Source: Cryptomeria japonica
Taxonomy: Eukaryota; Streptophyta; Pinopsida; Cupressales; Cupressaceae
Direction: 5' to 3'
DNA: 64,000 bases
NCBI RefSeq assembly: GCF_030272615.1
Contig: NC_081414.1
Location: 525,262,137 to 525,326,136 of the forward strand
This document shows positions 35,134 through 46,892 of the stretch, one piece after another. The notes beneath the pieces are model-generated. The model was not told the DNA's origin and did no database searches. It worked only from the letters and a program-made list of their open reading frames with translations. Both the position numbers and the translations under genes were made by a program. The stretch's first letter is position 1, and the number at the start of each line of letters is the position of its first letter.

Positions 35134-37012
35134 TTGGGTAGATTTCAGTATTTGAACACAATGGTCTATTTGGTGTCACCCCCTACTCCAATGTTTGATG
35201 GTTCAAATTTTTCTATTTGGATTCATAGGATGGAAGTCTACTTGTCCTCCCTTGGGTTTGATGTATGGATGTCATTAGTAAATGGATGCCCTGGTAAAGT
35301 CAGTCCTCCCACTGGTCCTAAAGAAGAAAGGAGAAACAAATGTAATGATGAAGCTATGGAGGCCATACTTAGTGGGCTATCTGATGATGTCTCCTCACAG
35401 GTGGACATATGTAGATCTACTAAAAGCCTATGGGATAGATCAAAGAAAATTTATGGCAATGAACCTTGCACTGTAGAATCAGTTTGTGGAAACAAGAAAA
35501 GAAATGAAGCACGTGTCTGCAGATGATGAAGGTATTTCTGTTAGCAGCAACAGAAATGATGAAGAGGAAAATCACCTCTTTATGGCTCAAGAATCAGAAG
35601 AGGAGAGGGACACATTAGGGAGTAATCATGTAGATCTCTCTTACCTACAAGATGTGTTTGGAAGTGATGATGAAGGTGAAGCTAAAGTAGATCTTGAATG
35701 TGAACTAGTAAGTTCACTAGAAGAGCTGCAAAATGTTAGAAATGAATTTAAGAGGTACAAAGATTCAGTTCATGAAGAATGCAGCTAGTTGAGAATATGC
35801 CTTGAAGAATCAAATAATAATATCTGCATATTGACATCTCAAATAGAAGAGGCAAAAGGATTGACTGGTGAATTGAAATCAGTCTTTGATGCTAAGAAGA
35901 GAAGATGTGAAGAACTCCAGCTAGAAGTAGAGAAAAAGGACAAAGAATGTCAGGATCTAAAAGGAGAAATGGAGAACATCAGGAAAGACCTTGCGAAGTG
36001 TCAAAATGAGCTTAGGGTAAGGATCCAATATGATGGAAAAACTGAGGCCTTGGACAAAATGTTGAGTAAATAAAAACACACCAAGGATACTGGAGGATTA
36101 GGATATGTTGTCGATGAATGCTCCACAAGTGAGGATGTCTCTCATAGGGACATTTAGTTTGTCTCCTCTAATGGAGATAACAAGGGTCAGACCTTCACAG
36201 TCTGAAGTGCACCAAGAAAGAAGATTGACCTAGCTACAACTAGTGAGAACTTGAGGCTAAAAATGAAGACCGGTGCAATAAGAAGAAATAATGCAGATCC
36301 TTAAGGAAAAAGAAAGCTAAGATAAGATAGGTTCACTGGAAACAAGAATGCAAGAAGGCATCCTAAGAGACTCCCCACCGGTGGAAGACAAAGAGATGCA
36401 ACACCCCATAGAAGTAGAAATGGAGAAGCCAAACCAATTAGATCACCTCATGTTTGGTAGAATGAATTTGTAAGTAATAAGTCTCCATTCTCCAGTTACT
36501 ATTTTTCTTTTAAAGGATATGGCCATAGGGCAAAGGAATGCAAAATGATGTCTAGGAATAGAAAAAGTGTTTTTCCTAGGAATAGCAATTCAGTTTATAA
36601 AAGATGTAATATATTTGGTAATAGAACATCAGAATGTAGAAACATACATAAGCCCACTCCCGATTACGCTAACCAAAGTCCATTTGTTGCCTCAAGAAAT
36701 GTAAATTATATATGTTATAACTGCAATGGATCTGGCCATAGAAGTAATGAGTGCATGAAGAAGATGATTCATGCACATGGAAACCTGCATAACATCTATG
36801 CCCAAAAGAGAAATGCTCTTGTAAGATCAAGATATCAATTGAAACTAGTACTGGACTACAATGGCATGGCCCTGAGAAGAAGATCAAACCGGCCTGATAG
36901 AAGATCTTCCAATCATCTAGTTGGGATGAATGCAGTATGCTTCTATGGAAATATATCCAGTTATATTGTAGAACCTGGTAAAGCAAAGACCTATCAGCAG
37001 AAGAAGATGTGA
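35134..37012 (+). pseudogene. Element E gag, Sirevirus type, internally deleted
   Basis: The N-terminal gag block (MFDGSNFSIWIHRMEVYL) runs to about 35,470, then shifts frame. Most of the capsid part expected of Copia gag seems deleted there. The rest is in one frame from 35,486 to 37,012. It contains acidic and coiled-coil stretches, the Sirevirus-type block ALDKMLSK...GLGYVVDE (36,045-36,105) and three knuckles of which the last is intact (CYNCNGSGHRSNEC, near 36,715) and the first two lack Cys or His residues. In-frame stops are at 35,786, 36,071 and five further sites, one of them TGA. Confidence 0.75.
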
Positions 37013-38130
37013 CCTGATCAAAAGGCTACAAATGAGAAGAGGAGGGAGTCCAAGCAGATATGGAGGAAGAAGGAAGAGAACATGACCATGGACCGATACT
37101 GTACACACAATGCATAGGTGATATCTCCTAAAGTTTAAAGGAGATGCAGATCCTTAGGAGGAGCTATATGTTGATTAGATCATTCACCCCCAAATGTTGA
37201 AAGGACAAAGGAAAGGATAGGCAATCACCGACATGATTAAGAAGATGAGATGAAAGAATGTGTGTAATTGATATCTTGGCTACACATTCACATGGGCGAG
37301 ATGGATCACTGCTGCAAGTGTCAAAGTGGGATGTGACACTGGAAGGAGAGCCAGTGGGAAAAGTATATTGGTAGAGATATGGAATTGGTATAGTAAATTG
37401 GCAAGTGCAGTATGTTGCTGATAGGGACAGTTATCGGTATTGAAGAATATGTGAGTCAATATGTTCTGGTTGTGATGCAACAGCTCCGGTAGCCTAGACA
37501 AATGAATTTATGTCTCTGATGATATCAAAAGTTGTCGTAGATGATAGTGTGTTGGACAAGTAGCCAATCCCATGTGTATGAGACATCATGATGTCAACCA
37601 GTGTGAGAGTTGACATGGAGTGAATGTGACTTGGCATTGTGGTTAGGAATTTTTATGTCACAAAGATGGGATGGATGTCATGGAAGTGAAAGACCATCAA
37701 CATGTATAGATGCTCACTTCCACTAGTACAAAGTATAGTTTGGGGTACCGGTTTAAGACTTGATAGAAAATGAAGACCAGAGGGTTGTGATTTAGGGGGA
37801 GTTTATAGTCATATCTTATGGTTGGTACCTAATACACTTGACACAGGAGGAAATCAAGTGTCATTGTTGTTTCACCGTGGATTGATACACACAGAGATGT
37901 GAACAAGATGTTAGTTACCTGCACAGGGGGAGAATATGTCAAACGGATTGGTGTCAGCTCTTTGGTTCAAGTGCTACTAGTTGAGAGGTTGCAAAGCATA
38001 GTGGTAAAAAGGGAACAAGCAACCAGTACAAAAAGGGAAGAGAGATCTTGCAGTATACTGGTTGTCAAGACCCTTTGCCATTGTTTTCAAAGGGGGAGAA
38101 AGAATATGTAGTATATCGGATACTACATGT
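37013..38130 (+). other. Element E internal non-coding region
   Basis: No gene is seen. Purine-rich, with ACCGGT-like words. Pol would be expected here in an autonomous Sirevirus but no motif of it remains. Confidence 0.6.
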
Positions 38131-38186
38131 GTTGACATCAATGCCAAAGGGGAGATTGTTGCCATTATGTTGTCATTGATGTCAAC
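38131..38186 (+). other. Polypurine tract and LTR start inside an inverted repeat, element E
   Basis: Arms GTTGACATCAATGCCAA (38,131-38,147) and TTGTCATTGATGTCAAC (38,170-38,186) pair at 16 of 17 positions. They enclose the polypurine tract AAAGGGGAGAT (38,145-38,155, overlapping the left arm) and the first bases of the 3' LTR (TGTTGCC at 38,157). Confidence 0.75.
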
Positions 38187-39813
38187 CGGTATAGCATGTT
38201 ACTGGCATATCAGGACATCTAGTATGGGAAGAATAGTTGACATGTTGGTAGTTTTATCCACCGACTGTATGGACAGTGAAGCTAACAGGTAAGCATGTTG
38301 AAGTAGCAGGTTTACATGTTAGTTTTGGGAAGAAGGAACTAGTTAGTGAGTATGCATGTTGATGTTGAACAAGCATCATAGAGAAGTGACTGGTAAGTGA
38401 TAAGAACCAACAAGTGTGTGAAAGGTAAAGCTAGCTGCAGTATGAACTAATGAAGGGTTAGCAGTACCACCAATATGCTAGTGTGATGTCATATAGCAGG
38501 ACTCCCACCAGTAAATGATGTTGTCCCTAGATGAAGAGAATAATGTTGTCTGAGGATTTTAACGTAGTTGCATCTGCTCAATAACAAGAAAGTCACACCA
38601 TTAGCCAACAGATCACATAGATCCTCTCCCATCAATAATTGGAAGATTGTGAGCCATTGTGTATCCACCTCAACTGACCAAATGATATGTGTGAGCCTCC
38701 AACATGTGAGATTACAGATGTGCACTTGATCAACAGAGTAAGCAGGTGAGCTACCGGAACAAACAAGGAGTGATGAGTTTGTCACTTTGACAAACCAGAA
38801 AAGAGGAGAATTTATCAGATGAAGCAGAAAAGGTTCACCTGCAGACAAAGAGTGCAACCAGAATGAAGATGTAGGTTGGTGCAATGACAGTTGAAGACTG
38901 CTTGCATAATGATTATCATGTATGTTACTAACATGAAGGCAAATGTAGTGTAACTAGTAAATAGGGCTACCGATATGCTAGAAATTACACAAGTAAAAGG
39001 CTCTCTTCAGATAAAGATGGACATGCTGATTTGTAAGGACAATGACCGATCAATATGATACACCGACAGCACAGAGATGAGAACTAGTATGTGCGTTGAC
39101 CGGGCTGACATGATCCACCAGCATAAGGAAGGTGAAGGTATGAAGGTTAACCAGTAATGCAAGATATACCAGTAGGGTTAGAGAACCAGTAGGCAAAGAG
39201 GGATCGCTAGTATTAAGCATACACTAGTTGTGTGTAATTGGTTGGTGACCATGTTGGATCAACATAGTGAGCAAAGGTGGATGCTGACAAAGGTGCCATG
39301 TGGATTCAAGGTAGCAGACATGCATATAGTAGTAGATGGAGTGTGCACCAATGAGGTTGTTGCAGAGTCGCTCGATATTAAATGCAAACCCCGTAAATCA
39401 TCAGATGTGTTGCAGAGGTGTGCGGCTTGAGGAAGGTCAAATAGAGGTGATCAAAGGGAGGCATTGATCGATACAAAATGTAGAACAAGGTTGGTGATGC
39501 AATCTACTGAACCATTTATGGTGATTGATCAAGTGCCTTTCCAACGGACTGTCTATGTTTCCTCAGTATAGAAATCATTCCTTGGAAGAAAGAAGATGTG
39601 GTAGGCTATGTATGATTGCTTGTAGGTTGTTTATCTTTGTGCAAAATGAGATCTGATTGGATCCGATACTCCTCATGATATGTAGAAGAAACCCTAGCGC
39701 GCCAATAGTTTGAAGTTGAATTTTGATGGGGAAGCTCAACTATAAGAATGGAGGCAAAGATTGGATTTGATGATGTTGCTAGAAGGTGTGATGCTAGTCG
39801 AATGAAAAGAGTC
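38157..39813 (+). repeat. Element E 3' LTR, left piece
   Basis: Aligns with 32,475-34,141 of the 5' LTR and ends in the GAGTC target duplication of element F (39,809-39,813). Confidence 0.85.
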
Positions 39814-40965
39814 TGATAGGACCTAAATTATGTCTTGCAAAATTTGGTTGTCCTGGTTTTATTTTGCCCTTAGTCAAGATATTAGGGTTTAGGGCTATAA
39901 GGGTTGTGCCTTTTATGATCAAAAAGTGGTTTGAAAGTGAGTTTTCAGTCCCTGTTATATTTTGTTGTTACCTTTTTCTCACTTAAGGCTGAGGGTTCTA
40001 CTTTCGTTCGTGGGGCCATTTTCATTTTCTAGGCAAATTTTTGGCTAAATGATTCATGAAATATGCTATTCCTAAGTCATCCACATGAAATTCCCTATAA
40101 CCAGTCCCCTTTAAAAAATTTATGCCTGCGCTTATATTTCCCTAAGTCCGATAAGTACTTAATACCCTGACCGTCTTTTAAAGAAAGGATAGATCTAATG
40201 GCTAGCATTTTCCCACAATCAGAGATGTGAGGATTTTAATGACCACAACATCATGAGATTGTGTCATGTGTTATCAGAAGAAACTAGTAGGGTTAGCAAC
40301 ATAACCGATCGAAAGCTTTGTAATACCGATTTGCAGGTGGTAAAGGTCAGTCTACTAACAGTCCCATCAATTTGCATGTGCTCAAAATGAATGAGGATGT
40401 TTTATCCTGAGGTAAAAGGTGTTCAACTTTTAAGTCCTAGAGGAGTTGATGAATAGTATGCAAAGAGGTAAATATCGAATAGATCAGATGACCCTCGTAT
40501 TCCCACAATGGAAGTTGCAAGGTTGCTACGGTCTGCGGCATCACGGGATGATGCCACATGTCTCAAATTGGCCAGAAAGACCTACAGTGGGGTTGCTAAC
40601 GGAGTTCGATAGAGAGAGGAGTTGTTGTTGATGTGTCACAATTTTGTGGGGCCATTGATACAGATGAAAGAACAAGTAATGATTCAACAAGGAGATGATC
40701 ATTGGATTGGCCAACTAGGAGGATATCGACAACTAGTTTTCAAACTTCTTAATTACAAAGCTAGGAGCCATTTTTTTTCGCTCGCGTGAATATTAATGGC
40801 GGACGAGACATTTGCATCCTTTCCTAGACTATAATTAAAATACTTTCAAAGGTTTTTTATTCACAACAGATTTCATAGCAATTCTGAAGAATTTCCTACT
40901 GCTGAAGAAGACTGAAGTGACCCTCTGCGACATGGAATTGTCATTTCTAGAGAAAATCAAAAGCA
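39814..40965 (+). other. Element F 5' region (possible promoter and 5' leader)
   Basis: No ORF of note. A locally GC-richer segment (about 40,490-40,630) and a C/G-rich word 'ttcgctcgcgtgaatattaatggcggacgagac' near 40,777-40,808 stand out from the AT-rich surroundings. A GTAAGT donor at 40,966 would end a leader exon. Confidence 0.4.
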
Positions 40966-41170
40966 GTAAGTTTATCTAAGCTCTCCATATTGTTCTTAAA
41001 ACAAATTGATATTACAAATTGTGAAAGATTGCAAAAATAAAATTCAATTTGTTCTAGGGTTAAGACATTAGACAGAAAGTAGTGAAATATGTTTGAATTA
41101 CTCTGGAAGATTAAAAAAATCTTGTGATAAGTCCTAGACTAGGAGATATAGTAGAAAGCCCTAGTTGTAG
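40966..41170 (+). other. Candidate leader intron of element F
   Basis: GTAAGTTTATC donor at 40,966 and CCTAGTTGTAG acceptor ending 41,170, 205 bp, AT-rich, ending three bases before the ATG of the long ORF. Based on splice consensus alone. Confidence 0.4.
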
Positions 41171-41173
41171 AAA

Positions 41174-44100
41174 ATGCCTCCCTCATGGAAGCAATCAGGG
41201 GAGGTGGATTATATGAAAATAAACCTTTATGATGATTTCTTGGACCAATTAAAGCCTTCCACAAATGATAAGCAACAGGGGTAGAGGTATGTGGATGGAA
41301 AAACCCTGGGGGAAGGGTTAACTAACAAAGCATTCCATTTGGTGGATGTTAATATATTGGCATCTAGGTTAGAGATTTTAAAATTTTGGTATGGATAAAG
41401 GAAATTAAATTCCCCATTATCTAGTCCTTGGCAGTATGACTTGGGAAAGTTGATAGTACTGGGTGTTTTTATGGATGTCGATTTGCTTAAGGTTGTTGCA
41501 GATAGATATGACCCAGTTTCAAGGGTTATTAGAGGAAATGATGGGGAGATTTTGTTAACCTTCATAAGGGAGGAATTTCAAGATATTTTTAACTTATACA
41601 GTCCATCCTCTAGCCTAGTACTAGTAGATTTAAATGAATGGAAGGAAGAATATTACAAAATGAAGGAATTCATTAGAAATAATTTTCTTCCAGTGCACTT
41701 AGCCAGAGCGAGAAGTCCAACATACCATATCAGCCCTAGTTTAGAAGAGTCGTTCCCAATTGGTGCTTACGCTCCTTATTTCCAAGCTACCTTCTTCTCT
41801 TTATGCCAAGTATTGGGTTTTAGTCCCATTACAATAATGTCGCATCATTTCATGTACATAGCTATGCAAATACATCATCCGGATTTTACAATAGTTTTTG
41901 ACTTTGCCCCTTACCTTGAGGAAAATATTCATGAGGGATTATTAGACATTAAGAATCAAGTTGCTAGGGTTAAATTCTCATGGTATTCTTTACTCATGCA
42001 AATGTTCCTTTCAAGGAATGCAGATAATTTTGAGGGTACCATGAACCTCAGAAAGATAATAGATAATTAGGAGATTCTAATACAGCTCTAGAGCACAGAC
42101 ATGTCATGGGATAGACAAGAGGCTAGCTATACAAGATTTGATAACAATTTTGCCTCTAGGTTAAGACAAAGGTTGACAGTGAATCTACCAAGGATTCCTA
42201 AAGAATTGCATGATTTTGTGAGACCCAAGGAAAGGGTACCTCTTACAAGAATTTAACATAATTAGGGAGATTTTATCCCATACTCTGTAAGTACTGTAAT
42301 CAGATTCTATGGCTTCTCCAGACAACCTCATGTATTGCCTTTCAATGTTCCTCTAAGAATGGGTTTTACTGAGGTAATGTGGCAAAATGGATGTATTCAG
42401 GACAAAGATTTAAAAGGAAAAGGAAAAGGGTCATTCTTCCCAAATTACAACATTATCCCTTACTTTGAGATTATAAAGGGAGGGTATGAGAATTTTTACA
42501 AATTCTTTGCTCCATATCATTTGGGGGTAAGTATAACTAGACACAGTGATCCTGAAGGTTTTTACAACACTTTTAGAAAGAGAATAAGAGGGTATTTGTT
42601 GCCCCATGTGCATAATTTTCCTGAGGACTTAATCAGGAATGAATTTGACCACACGATGCAGGAATTGAGAAAGGAGAAGTGGATAATTTTTCAAAAATTA
42701 TGGGCTTCTATTCAGAAGATGGATCCAAAATATGATCCACTAAAGTATTTTTCTCCATTCTATGCCAAGATTGACTTTGATAAATTGACGAAGGTCTTAA
42801 GGGAGAAGCTAGATAGACTTGAAGAAGTTCATGGCCGGAAACAATTAAGCTCACAACCTCCTATATCCTAGAGAGCAAGTGGTGTGGTAGCAGAGAGGCC
42901 TGTTTAGAAGTCTCCTCACAAAAGAGTTAGAGAAGAAGTAAGTGAGGAAGACGATAATAGCAATGATAGTGGGAGATTGATAAGGAGAAAGGGTAAGAAG
43001 ATAATGAGATCAAAGCCTTTCCCCAAGATACCAATTAAGCCTCTTCAAGGAGTTAGGATCATTGACCTTGAAGATTATGATAGAATCCCCTCTCCATCAA
43101 CTATATCCTTTTCACTGATAAGGCAAGATGAAGCTCAGGTGGAGGGAGATGGGTTTGTTGCAACAAGTGCAGAAATGCAAATGGGTATTCTTGTATTGCC
43201 TCCTAATTTGGAGTTGGATCTTACTCCCTTGGATATTTAGGGTAGATCCTTCAAAAATGCAACAAAGGAGGCATGTGATAGCTTCCTTAAGGATGATGCA
43301 TTTGTAAAAAGCCCAGCCTTTTTGCAGTTAGTACAAAAAACAAAGGTTGAGGAATACAAAGGAAGGATTGCTAAGAGGAAGGCCCAAAGGCCAGATAGAT
43401 TGGACCAAGAAATCCAAGAGGAAGTATAAGGGGAAATGAAAGAAGAGTTCAAGGAAATCACTGCTAATGAGGGTAGGAAAATTATAAGTTGGGTTGGAGT
43501 CTCTATATTGCCAGAATGGGATATAGAAGATGCAGTGGCATTTGATGCTATTAGGAAATCAAAGCAAGAAGAAGCAGGGTTAGCATTAAGAGGATTAGAC
43601 TTTGCAGATGATTATGCAACCTTGGCTATATGGGCATTAGAGGAGGGACCTAGGAAGCTTGATATCAGTGATTTAAACCCCAACTTGAGGGGAAGTTTGA
43701 TTATAAAGAGAGCAGCCGACACATCAAGTGTAGAGGCTACAAAATTGAATGTTACTATTGCTAAGCTAGCACATGAGAGTGTGAAAAAGGAAGCTTTAGA
43801 GAGGGCTGAGATGATGAAGAAATTTGACAAACTTTTTAATGATTATAATGCATCTCAGAAAAGATGTGTGGAGTTTCAAACAAGAGTGCAACTCCTAGAG
43901 CAAGGACAAATGAAAGAACAAATAGCTCAATTAAATATAAGTACTAATATCCCTCGCATGGTATTAGTCCCATATGATGATGATGATGAGCCTGATACTA
44001 CAATATCAACTAAACCAAATGAGTCTCAACTTCTAGAGAAAATTGTTGAATTAGAGAATAAATTAAAAGAAGCATAAAGATAATCAACTAAGGAGTAGAA

Positions 44101-44740
44101 GGATATAGTTAGCTCTGTGCTGACTCATTTAAATGAGAAAATTGAAAGCAGGTTAAACAGTATTCATGCCTTATATTCTTTACTTTTTGATACTATTCAA
44201 AAGTTTAATGATGAAAAAGAAGTGGCAATTCCCTTGTTTACAAAGTGGTTACAAAGGGGAAATGTGCTTAGAGTTATGTCTATGGCTTCTAAATTTCATA
44301 CCAAGAAGCCACATGCACTCCAACCAACATTTTTGTTGGTAAAATCAATGCAGGATTCCCAAATTCTGCCAGAAAATATAGAAAGAAAGATAAGGGAATT
44401 GATGAAGAGTTTTAGTGAATTAGAACAAACTCTTTTGCCAGATATTGAAGATAGAGAAGGGGCAGTTAAGCCTTTGCAGTCTTGGAAGGAAGAGGTAGAG
44501 AGAGTCATCAACACCCAGGTAGAAATGATTTATGATAGGCTAAATATGGATATACTAGAAGATAGTATGGATAAGATAATTGCTACAGGGTTATTTTTTG
44601 AAAATTTTGAAAGAGAGGAAAACCAAGTAGTTGTTAAGTATATTCCATATAGGGAAAAAGAAGATGAAGCAATGAATTTCAATTGGCCATCTGATGAAGA
44701 CTATAGTGCATGGAGTGGCATGTATTTAAAGGATGAATAG
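41174..44740 (+). pseudogene. Element F long unknown ORF (1,189 codons, 13 in-frame stops)
   Basis: From ATG 41,174 (MPPSWKQSGEVDY) to TAG 44,738-44,740 the frame is never shifted. It is broken by 13 in-frame stops, eight TAG and five TAA, none TGA. The N-terminal half looks globular (QYDLGKLIVLGVFMDVDLLK, IREEFQDIFNLY, YFQATFFSLCQVLGFSP, LLPHVHNFPEDLIRNEF). A basic patch follows (RLIRRKGKKIMRSK, near 42,975). The C-terminal half is helical with coiled-coil stretches (43,740-44,070 and 44,100-44,600) and an acidic tail. No zinc knuckle, protease, RT, integrase or transmembrane segment is visible. I do not recognise the family. The layout (globular, basic, coiled coil) resembles ORF2 of element C in general plan only. 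Confidence 0.65.
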
Positions 44741-45977
44741 AAAGTTGTAAACCATTTGCATAACTATTTTTGTTTTCTAGTGACAAATATTTTCCAACCC
44801 GTAAGACAGGATGGGGGTAATTTTCATCATGAGTTTTGAAGAAGGCAGCTGCAAATTTTGATCCAGTATAAGAAAGTTTGAGGATGATTGTTTTGTATAA
44901 CAGAATGTAGTTATGCATAGTCATTCTTAGATGTCAGGTGTCTCCTTTGGCTTGAAGCTTGTTTTCTCCCTTGTTTTTTATAAAAGGGAATTTAGGGCTA
45001 TGAGACGGGGTTCAGAATTTTGGTCCCTTATGTGTTCTGAATTTCTGTTTCCAAATAGCAAAGTCTAGGTGAAATAAAAGGATTGTAAGAGGTCATTTTA
45101 CAAAGCAAAAAATAGAAAAGAATCTTGTGTCTATGATTTTTGCAGGTTCTTGAAGGAGTTATGTATGGATTGTATTCTTATAAAGACAATGGAATTAATG
45201 AATGAATATATGACTCAAACCCATTTCTCTCCAATGTATTGTTCTGTCATGTTTTGAATTTGTATTATCAAGGATTTTATCATTCATTGCACTATTGTGG
45301 TGTATGTAACCTTTTGTTCATGCTTTGGTCTGATTGGTCAATTAAATGCTTGAATAAAATTGTAGAGTGATAGGGGTCTTTACAGGGATTTTTATAAGTA
45401 GTTTTGGGTGGGGATTACAAATAAGATATATTGTAAGGCAATATTATCTCTGGTTTTATGTTGTTAGATAAATTTTGTCAGAAGTATAGTCTAATGTAGT
45501 ATGAATTCATGTACCCAATGGATTAAGGCACTGATCATAGTTAACTGAATGCCTTAGTATTTATTTACTATTCAAAATCACCACTGGTTTGCTATAACTT
45601 GTTGAATATCAAAATACTTTCATTTTATATGAACATTGTCATATCTATTAGTCATCTCATGCTCCAAACGGGTTGAGGATCACTGAGGGATTTTCCATTC
45701 CTGAGCATTCTCCCTTATTGTTGAGTCCTTATATGAGATTATCTACTTTATTTCATGCATGATTTTTGAGTGTGGGCTAAAATCACAAATAAGAATGGGG
45801 ATCACCCTCCCTGGTTTTGCAGAGCCTAAAGCATAGAAGGACCTAGCATCCTTGTCATTGTTGGTCCAATTCTGAAGAATATTAAACAATTGGAAGTGGC
45901 TTTCCATAGATATTATCAGGAGAAAAAATCTTGGTTGCTACCTTTAAGTTAGTTTAAACCCATTTTGGGCACCAACA
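44741..45977 (+). other. Element F 3' region
   Basis: No gene is seen. A purine block 'gacaggatggggg' at 44,804-44,816 could be a polypurine tract. A TATA-like TTTATAAAAGGG lies near 44,979-44,990. If a 3' LTR is present it would lie in this interval, but no matching 5' copy was found. Ends GGCACCAACA before GAGTC. Confidence 0.4.
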
Positions 45978-45982
45978 GAGTC

Positions 45983-46892
45983 AATCTAACTAAGAGAGTG
46001 AAACAACTAGGTATTTGGATGTGCGACCGGTAAGAGGATTGAAAGTGGTTAAACCTAGAAGGCCAAGGTAACCAGTAAACTGTTATAGAGCTTAATAGTA
46101 GTATAAACCGATATGGTTTGCACTGGTAAGAAGTAGGTAGAGAAGAATAAAGCATACAGAGAGAGTTGAAGGACATCAAGCAAGGTGAAGGACAGAGCAG
46201 GGTTGATATGGCACTGAGGAAGTCACCGGTAACCAGGTGCAACGACATACAATCGGTTGAGCCTGAATCTGTAAGGCAACAACAACAAGCTAAGACAAGA
46301 GTGAGCAGAGATCGGATGAGGAGAAGGCAGTGTGTGAGGAGATGGAAGTGAACCGGTAAGGAAGTGGAGTGTGAACCAGGAGAGAGGAGGTAAAGTGGAA
46401 GACAGAGAACACTACCAGAAAAGTTGAGTAGGAGAGAAACCAGTAGAGAGAAATTACTTCTAGAGGTTACATAACTCATTTGTAACCAGGATTAAACTAT
46501 TGTATTATTTTGATATAATGTATTGTTGTCACTGAGTTGGAGCTCAATGTAGCGGTTGGTGCTCCTCGGGTTGGTTCCCTAAAGCAAGAGTGGTACTCCT
46601 TGGGTTGGTGCCCTAAACATTGTAACCAAGTGTTTCATTGCGAGGCTTGATTGGAGCAGTAGTCTCCAGAAGCTCTTCTCACTAAGGTTTTTCCTATCTT
46701 GGGTTTTCCTTGTATATACCGGTGTCATGTGATGTGCCTTTGTGTGATTGCATTGTGATGTCTTGCATTATCTCACTAATAGGTTTACTTGTGTTTGCTT
46801 TCCTAACCAATACTATCTCTTAGGATCAAAAGGTGAAAGAATTTTGGGAACCACTGATTCACCCCCCTCTCAATGGTACATTATGTTCAACA
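45983..46892 (+). repeat. Element E 3' LTR, right piece
   Basis: Aligns with 34,142-35,088 of the 5' LTR. C-rich U5 box TGATTCACCCCCCTCTC at 46,856-46,872, end GTTCAACA at 46,892, then the target duplication AATCA. Confidence 0.85.

Larger units (their letters stand above)
39814..45977 (+). mobile_element. Element F: 6.2-kb insertion with one long unknown ORF
   Basis: Inserted in the 3' LTR of E. Termini TGATAGGACC...GGCACCAACA (TG...CA) and a 5-bp target duplication GAGTC (39,809-39,813 and 45,978-45,982) point to integration by a retroelement integrase. Yet I could not find a pair of long terminal repeats: the first and last kilobase do not align by eye beyond short words. It contains a leader with a candidate intron, a 1,189-codon reading frame and a 1.2-kb trailer. 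No retroviral enzyme is visible. It may be a non-autonomous LTR element with very diverged or lost LTRs. Confidence 0.7.
32475..46892 (+). mobile_element. Element E: Sirevirus-like gag-only element, interrupted by element F
   Basis: Plus-strand LTR element with exact 5-bp target duplications. 5' LTR 32,475-35,088, primer site 35,091-35,102, gag remains 35,134-37,012, polypurine tract 38,145-38,156 and 3' LTR 38,157-46,892. Element F lies inside that last LTR. Without F and one GAGTC copy the element is about 8.2 kb. No protease, integrase or RT is visible, so it is non-autonomous. Confidence 0.85.

Noticed and set aside
41174-44740. Reassignment or routine readthrough of TAG and TAA as sense codons.
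   Set aside because: Plant nuclear genes use all three stops, and neighbouring elements also carry frameshifts and TGA stops. Decay by C-to-T change explains the pattern without a new code.
45362-45977. 'tgataggggtct' near 45,367 as the start of a 3' LTR of element F.
   Set aside because: Only the first seven bases match the element start TGATAGGACC; the rest does not align and no polypurine tract precedes it.
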